NCBI GenBank assembly: GCA_026874595.1
Contig: CM049314.1
Coordinates: forward strand, 50,823,812-50,887,811
Direction of reading: 5' to 3'
Length of the DNA: 64,000 nt
DNA from: Sipunculus nudus
Lineage: Eukaryota > Annelida > Sipuncula > Golfingiida > Sipunculidae
Made by a program: the position numbers and the translations under genes. A model generated the notes under the pieces. That model was given only the letters and a program-made list of their open reading frames with translations, had not been told where the DNA came from and did no database searches. Of the stretch, positions 54,546-64,000 are shown in pieces. Every line of letters starts with the position of its first letter. Position 1 is the stretch's first letter.

Positions 54546-55424
54546 GTTCATAGGACAAACAAGAAATCTATAGGTCATATCACGCAGTGCATATTGTCTT
54601 CTAGGGTAACTGTGCATAATCTGTAAAATAAAACAAGGAAACAATAATTTTGCAGAAATCCAGATCTATTTATTTGATATTTAAACTTTACATGAGTATA
54701 ACATAAACAATTGCCGCACATGCTAATTCGACTTAAGAACAACATTCTTAGAAGTCATACAAGATGCTGTTTTGAAATATTAAAAATCTTGCCAGACTTA
54801 ACTGAAACACAAACACCTATACAAACAAATACAATATGTTTGCACATAAGATTAATCAAAAGATAACATAAGTGATATATAGAAATCACAACTGAGAATT
54901 ACGCTTAATAGAAAGCCCATAAAATATATCAGCACTTCATGTCACAGGATATCCATTAAAAATTGTCTGAAAATGTAACAAATTCCTCATTACTGGTATT
55001 ATTTAGGGGGACTTTCTTGTATCAAAATGACATCAAAACACATATGTCTTATACATGAAATGATATATAATTTGCAGAATATCTCGTTTTGTTATCCACT
55101 TTCTTAGCATCTTAAGTTGCAAGCCACTTTGCATATATAATAAGCCTTTTCTGTCAGATAATAAATCAAATAAAATCTTTTATTTATCCTTGACCTATAT
55201 AAGAAAATGATTATAGGTGTAAAATTGTACATTTAAAAACCAGGTTCTTGTTTCTGAATATTAGAATTTAAGATATGTTGTTCAACATATTTTTACTTTT
55301 AATAATGTGAAGACAATGCTAAAATGTAAAAAACATATAATTCATTATGTTATTCATGTGAAATAATTTTATGAAACCTGGTAACTCTATCTTTGGAAAC
55401 ATAGTTTTTTTATAATGGCTTTAA
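54546..55424. other. AT-rich stretch without recognised features
   Basis: Nothing supportable seen. Confidence 0.5.
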
Positions 55425-56008
55425 ACTTTGACCCATGGGTCAATGTGCTCAGCCGAAGTTGACCTTGAACGTTAAAATCTAAAATAAAATCAAATGGAGA
55501 TAAAATCTGAGAAGAAGTGGTAATATAGGCCATGATTGGTCGAAGAAACTGTTGCAAATAATATTTTGTGATCTTACCATGTGTTTCCTAATTTTAAAAT
55601 GTATGCAGTTTGTGAATAAAGATCTATATTATTACCATGATCACTTATTGGCTTGTTGATAAGCTGTTGACAGTTCAGCAGTTTACACATTTGTTCAATT
55701 AGATTCTATTTTTTTATAAAACCAATTTGTTCTCTATTTTATCCAATGTTTACAGTTCCCATAACATTTACACTCCATAGGTGGAAGGACCTGATGGTTG
55801 GTGTAACACCTCTGTATACATTTTCATTATTTTATAAATTTTATGCACTTGCAAATAAAACTATTGTCCAAAGTGCTCAGGTGTAGGGACAAAGTGATGA
55901 CAAAGGGGGGGGGGGGGTGATAAGGGGAGTAACAATTTCCATTGAATATATTTCGTACAGGATATGAAATTTAATTCAACTGTGCTTACATAAAAAAAAA
56001 AGTTATTT
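55425..56008 (+). mobile_element. Type-A-headed element, family E, copy 2
   Basis: Head tttgacccatgggtcaatg with gctcagcc at 55427-55456; body matches the reverse complement of 33816-34290; end cttacataaaaaaaaaag. Contains a 14-base G run (55903-55917). Confidence 0.6.
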
Positions 56009-56738
56009 ATAATTATTAAATATTTAAAAACAGGTAAAAAAATGGAAAAAGAATCAAATCACTTTAATTCCCATTCTATTGAAGCGGGAAAATAATGAAC
56101 AAATGTTTGCACTAGATTATCATATTTTTAATAGCATCAATTTTTTTTCAAGTTTATAAATTTTACTATACATTCACCATATAACATATATATCTGAATA
56201 TCTAAGTTGATTCATAATTCACAAACTGCATCAAAAGTTATAGCTTATTTGGTCAGGTAACATCACAGTTTGTAAACAGATCTATTTTTATAATATATAT
56301 TTCTAAAATTTGAAAAACAATAAAAATTTGAAAATAACACTTGATATAGAATTCACAATTTTAAGTTGCACCTTGACTTATCCATGATTTGGCTAACATA
56401 TTATCCAAATTATGCCTACTGATGGGTTTAATTATATTTAAATTCGCTAAAATTATTTAAAAGGAGATGCCACATTACCACAACATGACATCAACTGGAT
56501 TACTCTTTGAATATTTATTTCAAGAAAAGTTTTGTACACTGGAGTGTAAACAGCTTCACAATGAAAGAAATACAGTTACTGCAATACACTTGGAGAGGGG
56601 GAGGGAGAGGTGCCATAAGAATAAATGTACACCTGTGACAGCAGGGGTGATCGACTAGTGTTGCATCACTGATTAGGTTACCCAGGCAGGGCTGATCCAC
56701 CAGAAGTGGATCTTGACAATGCAAATCATTACAAAAGA
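56009..56738. other. AT-rich stretch without recognised features
   Basis: No gene supported. A purine-rich tract (ggagagggggagggagag, 56592-56610) is the only feature noted. Confidence 0.5.
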
Positions 56739-56739
56739 G

Positions 56740-57425
56740 CCTCTGTAGAAAACTTCAATAACTAGTATAATTTTTTTAAACTTTACTTTCAAATTTCAGA
56801 ACAGGTTAAATTCTTATGTGTACCTGCTGTGAAAATTAAATCAAATGTAAAAAAATGCAATGGTCAATGTTGGCCAACATTTAAGGTACTAATTTTATAT
56901 TTATGCCAATAACATAAAATTTAAAAAAATCAGGTCTAATTTTAGGTATACAATTAAATTTTTATTGAATAAAGCCATATAACTGAAAAAAAGGCTTTAG
57001 CTTCAACAATTATCATGTGAAGGGATTCAGGTTTCTTTCCCTAATTTTTTACAAAGTGCATTATGTTTTGGCCCATAAGTTTCACAAATTACGTAATATT
57101 GACCTAATTTCTGGCATGTACATAGGAACTATAAATAGAAATAATTATAGTAAATATTAAGGAAAGGAAAGTGATATTAGGCAGTCCTGAAAGTGTTTAA
57201 TAATAGGTTTTTAATTGAAAATTTAGGTTTTACCTTAATTTCCCGAAGGAACAAACCTGCAATGACCCAGTGTTCGGTTTGGTAGGGGGCTTGGGAACAT
57301 CTAACAGTATGCTAAATTTTTGATTCGTTGGTCTGATGGTGTCAAAACATGCCAGTCTCAAAGGACAGGCTTACGGACAATGGACCATTACTGTAGCTCA
57401 GATTACTTGTAGTCAGCTGAGCTAA
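56740..57425 (+). mobile_element. Hairpin-tailed element, family D, copy 4
   Basis: Matches the D core (ttaaggtactaattttat, 56881) and ends with agctcagattacttgtagtcagctgagct, a hairpin with one or two mismatches (57394-57422). The microsatellite is almost lost. Confidence 0.68.
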
Positions 57426-57802
57426 AAATGTAATATAAAATATGGTTACTTAATGCAGTTGAAAATCTTAATTGTAAACTTTGAAGTAATTTAACATAAA
57501 TTACAATTCCACTTTTAAAATATCTCATTGATACACTCAAATGCACAACAAGCTAAAATTTAACAAGAACTAGCATTGTAAATTAATATTTGGTTCCCAA
57601 AGTCTTTGCAAACAAAATGGTCTTAAATCACAATATGAAATGTTAAGTTTTGATGCCCAGGTGTCGACTGTAGTGGGCACTTTTGCATCATCTTTGCCAA
57701 TGACATACTTTTCTATAAACAAACATGTCTTTTGCAACTTCTGAGCGTAACTGATGGCAAATACCCAAAGGTTGTGAACCATGCTGCCATGACCTGTGAG
57801 AA

Positions 57803-57901
57803 CTACTTTTCTGCCCCTTCAATAACAAGTTGCCCATCCACTTTCAGCTGGAACTGGCCCTTGCCGTCTTCCTTGATGGTGGAGAAAGGTGATGTGACAT
57901 C
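57803..57901 (-). CDS. Terminal exon of an unidentified host gene
   Basis: After a good acceptor (ttccattacag on the minus strand) the phase-0 frame reads DVTSPFSTIKEDGKGQFQLK and then VDGQLVIEGAEK, stop TAG at 57803-57805. Codons end mostly in G or C (atc aag gac ggc aag ggc cag ttc cag ctg), in sharp contrast to the AT-rich surroundings, which is why I accept it as coding. The alternating hydrophobic/charged pattern suggests a small beta-rich C terminus. I do not recognise the protein. Downstream (below 57803) would be the 3' UTR; no AATAAA was found in the next 380 bases. Confidence 0.55.
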   Translation of the reverse strand, partial: DVTSPFSTIKEDGKGQFQLKVDGQLVIEGAEK

Positions 57902-58551
57902 CTGTAATGGAAATACCATAGAAATACTCAAGAGAATCATCAAAATAGCCAATAAGTGATTGAAATTTGATGCTCTTATAGCTGTAATTGTATGCTGCTT
58001 TATAATGTTTATTGTCAGTTACTTTAAATTATAATACAGCTTAAGATTGAACAGAACGAACAAGGGACCTGTGGTCCCAGAGCTCAGCTGAAACTGACTG
58101 TGAGAATAGTGGCATAATTTCCAAGTGATTGTGTTGACTGTGCACTTTCATGGACTACATGAAAGTTGTGGGAGACTCATAATCACATATTTGTGAAAGT
58201 TTCAGTATTTCTACTAAGTGATTGGAATATGCATGTAAAAATACCCAGAGAACTTATAAAACCCTGTAAAGTATAGAATACTGGACATGGACCAAAATAT
58301 AATAATAAACATTAATTCATTAGCTGGAGTAAATTGCTGTAATAAATCAAATGAGCATAAACTAAATTTGACAAGCATGTTAAAACAAGCAAATTAGGTA
58401 TAAATTGCATTTGCACTGTGTAATAAATGACACTTTTGGCCTCGAATCCATATCTGGACATGTGTCCTGCATCACTTAAACTGTTGATATTGCAGCTTTA
58501 GCAGGTCCACCACCCTATTTGTCACAACAGGTCACAAGCTGCTTTGTTTAC

Positions 58552-58584
58552 CTTTTTGAATGCTCCATTGCGTAAGTTACTCAT
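58552..58584 (-). CDS. Possible upstream exon of the same gene
   Basis: Minus-strand MSNLRNGAFKK ends at a consensus donor AAG|GTAAAC and is in phase with the exon at 57803-57901 (intron of about 650 bp, mostly within the start of a tandem-core element). A TATA-like string (tatatttatataatg) precedes the ATG, but it could equally be part of an internal exon or chance. Confidence 0.22.
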
Positions 58585-58739
58585 TATATAAATATATCCT
58601 TATTCATAGCACCCTTCAGTGATGAAAACGTCTTCCACAGATAACGGACGACTGTCACTCAGATTTATATTTAACATCTTAGTCACCCTTGGTGTATACC
58701 TTATTCACTGAAGACATCAAATCTGAGTTTGTTCACAAA

Positions 58740-59185
58740 ACTTGGGACCCATGGGTCTTGATGCTCAGCTCAATTTGTCTATAAAAATATGATTATGAGC
58801 TTCTCAAAATATGGGTCCCATATATATATAGATAACTGTGATCAGTTTGAAGCCAACCTGTCTACCCATACTTGAGTTATCATTCATAAACTAACATATG
58901 AATGGATGAGTTCTGTGACCTTGAACTTTTACCTAGAGACCTGAAAATCAAGAGAAAACTTCCCCTATTGGCAAGTTTGAAATGGAAAGTTTGGCTCAAA
59001 ATACACCCACAATCTTAAGTGTGGGTCATGTGACCTTGACCTCATGCGTTAGAGGTGGGTGAACTATAGGTCAAATTTGAAATCCATATCCAAACTGGAG
59101 TTATCACCAGGAAACAAATTTGACAGACATACAGAAAGATGAACAGATGGACGGACAGGGTGATTAATATAGGGCATCTCCTTTT
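58740..59185 (+). mobile_element. Type-A-headed element, family C, copy 2
   Basis: Head cttgggacccatgggtcttg with gctcagctc; core with gtgaccttgacctc; microsatellite gatggacggacagg; tail cagggtgattaatatagggc. Same arrangement as 35105-36172 in the opposite orientation. Confidence 0.62.
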
Positions 59186-59655
59186 TCAAGCGGGGCCCTA
59201 ATAAATACAAAAGGACACAGTTGAAACCACAGTTGCAAATCTGATAGTATCAACATAATTTGGCATTCTGAAAATAAAGGAAGAAATGCATTAAAAAATA
59301 CAGGTGGCACCATCAATCTTAGGAACTGAAGAAACATTCCATGACCAATAAGCATGCAAAGAATCATGGAGATCAATGCATTAGTTATTCAGAAACTGGA
59401 GCTTTTGTATCAAATTTTTCATTATTCTGGGGGGTATGTAAGAGTCCCATAGCTCAAAGGATATGGGTAACAGAGATCTAATTTCAGGTTTCTATGGAGA
59501 TTTTTCATGGACCTCCCTGGATGTCAAATATAAGATTGTAGGTCCAGCAGTTACGATTTGTGCCTTGTTAACGGACGGACAAAGAGTGTTTGCTATAGTT
59601 CAGATGACTTTTAGTCAGCTGCGTCAGTATGAGATGAAAGGGTCAACGGACAGTC

Positions 59656-60313
59656 TGTAGGAAATATTCACCAATACAGATCACCTGGAAATTTCCGTTT
59701 ATTCCAGTGAAACCTTCACACTATAGACTCGGAACATCCAGCATTAATGCCGGTCAAACCAAAATACGAACCTTAAACCCCAACCCTTGGTGCATGCTGG
59801 AGTCCTATTGGCCAATCATCAATGTAGAGGGATTTCCATACTTTACGGTAAGCCGTAAATACACCACCCAATCTATGCCATACTGGCGCTATCCTTCTTT
59901 CTTTCCCCTTTGCCTCATTCTGTTATATAATTGTTTACGTATAAACGAGAACAAAACAAGAAAGCAACGCCCTTATAGAAATGGCGTATTCTGAGGGTAT
60001 CTGAACAATGGAACAATTGTATATGGAAACTACAGCCTAACTTAAGGGGAAGTGCAATTACGACCGTTAAAGATCCAGAAAATCATACACGAAAGTGTCA
60101 TACAGAGTTACTAGCATTAAAGCCTACATATGATGCATGCACTAGCTACTTACGTAAAATCACACATGATGGAACTACTGTAAAATATAGGTGTAGGTCA
60201 AATACAGAATCATGGAGATAGTTTGCACTTGAGAAAAGGGACGACTATAACATCATATGGCCGACACCAACAATGAAACAAAAACAGCAATGTAAAATAA
60301 CTAGAAAATAACC
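59656..60313 (-). other. 3' non-coding flank of the pol relic, possible LTR
   Basis: Lies between the pol stop and element A2. A plausible left border is tgtaggaaatattcac at 59656, right after the A2 tail. An AATAAA-like string on the minus strand (ggaataaacgg, about 59693) and a TATA-like string (about 59925) are present. The matching 5' LTR would be outside the window, so an LTR cannot be defined. Confidence 0.3.
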
Positions 60314-60890
60314 CTACGTCAGCACATAGTCCTTAAGTCGAACATTAAGAGTTCGTTTTCTGTTTGGTCGTCTGGGTTCCTCTCCCTGCGGCGTGTCACA
60401 GCACTCCGGCTGTAGGTCTGTTGAAGCAGAGCTGACACTAGGATGAAGCACAGACGGGGCAGTTGCATCGCTGGGCATAGACAGCTCAACTGGAATATTA
60501 GGCGGGTTCGATGGAGGTAGAGCGGCAACGTCCTGAGGTACAGGTAAACTACCGGGCTGAGCCATAGAGATAGTGGGTTCCGTGTCGGCTGACAAATGAG
60601 GAGATAACAATGGGACCATCAGGTCCTCCTCAACAGAGTCATCCACAGAGTATGACCGCAAATTTGACGTACACTCGGAGGATGTGGTGGGAACTGTAAA
60701 GCACTCGGTACGCTTTACGCGGTAAGACATATTGCGCAGCTGTGACCCTGTAAACTTTTGTATATTGCACCATGGTCCGCCAATGCTGGTAACCAAGTAG
60801 CGATCCCTAGCTTTCGATTTATTCCTGTCACCATGTAAGTAAACTAAATCCCCAATCTTGGCGTCTGACTCGTCTATAACTAGCAAGGGG
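60314..60890 (-). pseudogene. C-terminal domain of the ADD pol
   Basis: DAKIGDLVYLHGDRNKSKAR and RYLVTSIGGPWCNIQKFTGS replace the GPY/F tail of Ty3 integrases: a short beta-barrel-like domain. A Pro/Ser-rich tail of about 110 residues and a basic end (RRPNRKRTLNVRLKDYVLT) follow; stop at 60314-60316. Confidence 0.83.
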
Positions 60891-61577
60891 AGCCTTGCTT
60901 CGTTCACTGTGGGCATGGTTACCGGAACGGAGCTGATGTTGTGCTAGTATGACATCCTGGTCGGTGAAAGGAAGCTGCGCATTGGTAAACATATCTCGTT
61001 GGGTGAACATCTCTCGCGCCGATAGACCACGGGCCCTGATTCTGGAATTGAGACGTGATGTTGCTATAGCTAAGGTCATGGACGAGACTGGTCCGCCAGA
61101 CGGGTCCTCTCGTAACAATTCCCCTTCGAGTTCCTCGATAGCTTTCTCGGCAACAGGGTTCTTATTACTGTTTTTTGTTCGGCCTAGCTCAATACACAAA
61201 TGGTGTTTTTCTAAGAGCTTGTCGCGTTGGATTGCCTGGAACCCCGGACCTGGGTCAGTGCGAATGGTGGCATATGGACCATCAAGTGGAATCATACCGA
61301 CACAAAGCTGGATAATGGCATCTCGTAGCGTATTCCCACGTTCATCCTGGAGAATGCAAGCATTTGTAAACGAGGTAACGCACTCACGCACAACCAGAAT
61401 AAACTGTCTGGACCGACGCATCACATCTGCGGCAAGTGATACGCCCACAGCAGCTGGAGGGTCATTTGTACTCTGCTCTACTCTGGCCTTATGTGCCAAC
61501 TGCAACACGGCACACTGGTGGCTACTCTGTGACGTGGCGCGTACAGACTTCTCGAGATCTAAGGCATAAAAGTATCT
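60828..61577 (-). pseudogene. Integrase core of the ADD pol
   Basis: Reads SSHQCAVLQLAHKARVEQS at the finger, where the first Cys of the usual C-x2-C is Ser. Core triad: LAADVMRRSRQF (Asp), IRTDPGPGFQAI (Asp), NPVAEKAIEELEGE (Glu), with exactly 35 residues between the second Asp and the Glu. Frame lost near 60885, where the reading continues one base out in the next segment. Confidence 0.87.
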
Positions 61578-62528
61578 CTACATCATCACTCTCAATTGGT
61601 TGGAGGAAGGATGGTCAAGCCTGATATGTAAGGCCATAGCTAGGCCATTTAAGACTGCCCTTGGGACTATAACACGTTCACGCGTAGGGCCTAAAGGCTC
61701 ATGCTGAACAACTACCAACAGGCCATCCTTTGCAATAGTGGCGACACGCAGATATCTTTTGACGTCGCCCTGGTGAGTGAGTTTTTTAGAAGGCCTAGTG
61801 CCTTGAACTAAATGGGCGTGAACTCGTCTAAGATCAGCGCACTCCACCTGTATATTAGCCCAGGTCTTTCTATTTGTAAAAGGGAGCTTAGCGACGTTGT
61901 TCATAACATCATCACATGTCACTTTACGAACAACCGACTCCTCTAGCTCACACACAAAACCGCATATTTGGCATTTTTCTTCTTGACACTCTGGCGCATT
62001 TCTGCTGGCAAAATCAGAGGGGATGTTGGCAGTTCCTGATAAGTGTCGGATGGAAACCTGATAACGGCTGGCTGTAGACAAAAATGTCGAAACACGAGGG
62101 CTGCTCGAAAACTCACCGCGGCAGAGCTTACTGAACGCTTCAACACATGGCTTACTGTCAGTGAGAACGCACGTTTTATGCCTTGACTGGATAATGTAAG
62201 GACTGAAGTGCTTGATGGCCGCTGCTATGCCAAGTGCCTCGAGCTCGCAAGGCAGCCAGGTGACTTGGTGCTTGCGTAACTTAGCGCTGAAATGGCCTGC
62301 CACTCGTGGTTTGCCATTGCGCGTGATGTACAAAGTAGCTCCTATGCCCCTGGGACGGGTAGCAGCGTCGGTAACTACCCAGAGCTGGTCATCCGGATGA
62401 GGCAAAGCAATTGATGCGCTCCGCGACAAGGCCCTCTGTGCCTTAGTAAAACTAGACCTAAGCTCATCAGACCACAATATTTGTTCTTTAGATTCCATAC
62501 CTGCTATGGCGTCCTCTAACGGGGCTAA
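61578..62528 (-). pseudogene. RNase H and start of integrase of the ADD pol
   Basis: Same frame as the RT, downstream of the TAG. RNase H motifs: [46 protein letters not shown] and [16 protein letters not shown] CxxCxxx-type knot ([13 protein letters not shown]) follows, then [20 protein letters not shown] with the integrase His residues. Stop TAG at 61578-61580. Confidence 0.87.
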
Positions 62529-64000
62529 CTACTGTGCGCACTGTGGTAATACCCTTGCAAGCACTTTGTATGCACCAATAAACGAGCGAAGACCCTTAAC
62601 TGTCCCGGGTATAGAGCATGTGGAGAGTGTGACAAGGCGGTGCGGGCTAGCTGATATATTTCCCTGTTGCCAGATCGAGCCAAGAATAACCGCAGATTGA
62701 GGCGCAATAACTGTCTTCGACGGAGAAAGTGTCAGATTGTTCGAGGCTAATGCAGCCAAGACTCGACTCCAGTTATTCAAGAGATCGGATGGGGTGTCGC
62801 CACCAATATACATGTCGTCTGCAATCTTAGTAACTACCCCTTCCACCAGAAGGTCGCCTAGGACACGGCACATAAGTTCCCCCAGTGCGGTCTCCGAACC
62901 GGGCATCCCCATTGCACATCTGCGGTACACTCTGATGCCACGAAAAGGAGTGGCAACGCCACAGTATTTCATTGACTGTTTCGCGAGTGGTATTTGATAA
63001 AATGCACTTTTCAAGTCAGTCAGAATTATGTATTTCCACCGTCCTATATTACGAAGTGTACTATCCATATCAGGAAGAAGCGATGGTTGTGGCTTGCAGT
63101 ATCTACCAACATCTGCGAATGCGGTGACTAGCCGTGAGCCCCCACTAGGCTTCTTGACTAGGAATGAGGGGTTAACATATTCAACAAATATACCTATTGC
63201 CTCGGGGACTGCAAAAACTCCCGCCGCTTCCAATGCGTCAAACTGGTCCTGGAGTTCTAGCAGTCTATCGCGTGAATACTGTGGGACCCGTCCCTTCCTC
63301 TGAGGCGGCTCCACAGGCCCCATATTCACGACAGCCTCAAATGGACCGGATGCGCCATTGTAACACCTTATGTTTGGATCAAAAACAGAATCAAAGTCTC
63401 TATGTTTGTTAATGAAAGCCGACCTGATTGCTTCGGGCAAGATGTTGTGGGGGTCAACCTGAATATGTTTTGAAAACAAGTCACTGGAGCAAGAGGTCTG
63501 GTGCTTGTGTGGTGCCTTTAGAGCGTCAGGGGCCTCATAAGGCCTTTCATCTGTATCGCTGGCAAGGTCCACAGACAAAGCCCGCACTTGGCACACATGA
63601 TCATTTTTTCTCACAAGTATGGGTGCCCCAGTTAGGTTTGGAATGCGAAGTTTGTGACCCACGCTTCGGACAACCTCTGGAGATGGCCACGGCTCACAGC
63701 CATGAAATGTCTTGGAAGCACAGTCATAGCGGGGCCCTAGAGCCAAATATTTGTCGTCGCACCCAATGTTGGGCGGGATGTCCATTTCAAGGAACTCTCC
63801 TGGCCAAACGGTTGTGTTGGCGGGTGGTGCGCGTAATACTTGTGCCCGCCGAATGGAATGCAATTCCTTAATACCGGACCTTTGAGCATATTCATAGACT
63901 GTTCCATCACTGAATATTACCTGATGCTTCGCTGGTCTTACGGCGATATCATTCTGCTCCATAAAGGGTACCCAAGCAAGGATATCAACATCTAACTGGC
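62529..64000 (-). pseudogene. Protease end and reverse transcriptase of the ADD pol
   Basis: The frame is open to the window edge; before the first Met (63962) it reads DILAWVPF, compatible with the end of a retropepsin. RT motifs: EAAGVFAVPEAIGIFVEYVN, NPSFLVKKPSGGSRLVTAF, ILTDLKSAFYQIPLAKQSM (motif A Asp), RRCAMGMPGSETALGELMCR (motif B) and VTKIADDMYIGG (motif C). Motif C has Ala before the Asp pair where Ty3 elements have Y-x-DD. GSIWQQGNISASPHR marks the connection region. Stop TAG at 62529-62531. Confidence 0.88.

Larger units (their letters stand above)
58058..59640 (+). mobile_element. Tandem-core element A2, interrupted by family C copy
   Basis: Head aacaagggacctgtggtccc with agctcagctgaaactgact (58061-58100); a single core unit at 59299-59560 of the same type as the 337-bp units of A1 (atgggtaacagagatctaat); tail with gttaacggacggacaaagag and tatagttcagatgacttttagtcagctg (59575-59625). 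A family C element (58740-59185) lies inside. Confidence 0.6.
60314..64000 (-). pseudogene. LTR-type pol polyprotein with ADD reverse transcriptase, partial
   Basis: A long minus-strand pol frame open at the right edge, in order: protease end, RT, RNase H, integrase finger, integrase core, C-terminal domain. Ordinary Ty3-like order. Disabled by in-frame TAG codons at 62529-62531 and 61578-61580 and a one-base shift near 60885. I recognise the pattern as a pol lineage met in cnidarian and molluscan genomes but do not have a reliable clade name. Confidence 0.85.

Noticed and set aside
60949-61569. 206-codon plus-strand frame opposite the integrase core
   Set aside because: It mirrors the well-supported minus-strand integrase with all DDE residues, and has no domain of its own.
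1-64000. CRISPR array or bacterial defence system
   Set aside because: The tandem arrays have units of 116-490 bp with no short repeat-spacer pattern, and there are no cas-like or prokaryotic genes. The retroelements, SINE and DUF229 frame show animal DNA.

Overview
This looks like a non-coding, repeat-packed stretch of an animal genome, most likely a marine mollusc and probably a bivalve. That assignment is inference. It rests on intron-scale AT-rich DNA, a tRNA-derived SINE, many LTR and non-LTR retroelement relics, a DUF229 (sulfatase-like) gene of the kind expanded in molluscs, and above all many elements built like the pearl/CvE-type, Helentron-derived repeats of bivalves: a head, tandem core repeats, an ACGG/ACAG-type microsatellite and a hairpin tail. 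No rRNA, tRNA gene, CRISPR or prokaryotic operon is visible. Layout: 1-1245 is a 234-bp satellite. 1250-1648 is a dispersed repeat whose inverted partner lies at 31675-32065. 2764-3564 is a hAT-type MITE. 3989-7414 and 7415-16430 are two abutting tandem-core elements; the second was split by a nearly intact LTR retrotransposon (8310-14720, minus strand) with the unusual Gmr1-type order gag-PR-IN-RT-RNase H. 16.4-26.2 kb holds further dispersed repeats, a piggyBac-type MITE and hairpin-tailed elements. 26204-27960 is a near-complete DUF229 reading frame with one in-frame stop, abutting the 3' end (RNase H, hairpin, PPT, LTR) of a second Ty3-type element. 29065-36172 is again tandem-core elements, mostly on the minus strand. 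37031-41836 is a direct tandem duplication of about 1.8 kb carrying a SINE and Ty3/gypsy RNase H and integrase relics; one copy was later hit by a 1189-bp pogo/Tigger-type element with TA target duplication. 42285-53205 is a 10.9-kb inverted repeat with arms of about 5 kb made of a dead L1/Tx1-like LINE around a 1.06-kb spacer. 53.3-59.6 kb is AT-rich sequence with more tandem-core elements and one convincing terminal exon of an unidentified host gene (57803-57901, minus). 60314-64000 (minus) is a degraded LTR-type pol polyprotein with an ADD reverse-transcriptase active site, open at the right edge of the window. How the parts relate: almost everything is explained by successive and nested mobile-element insertions. 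Several layers can be ordered: tandem-core element, then Gmr1-like LTR element inside it; Ty3 relic plus SINE, then tandem duplication, then pogo insertion; LINE decay, then palindrome formation, then a small indel in one arm. The most unusual signals are the Gmr1-type domain order in two unrelated elements, the LINE palindrome, and core repeats that carry CTCF-like and dyad-symmetric motifs at regular spacing.
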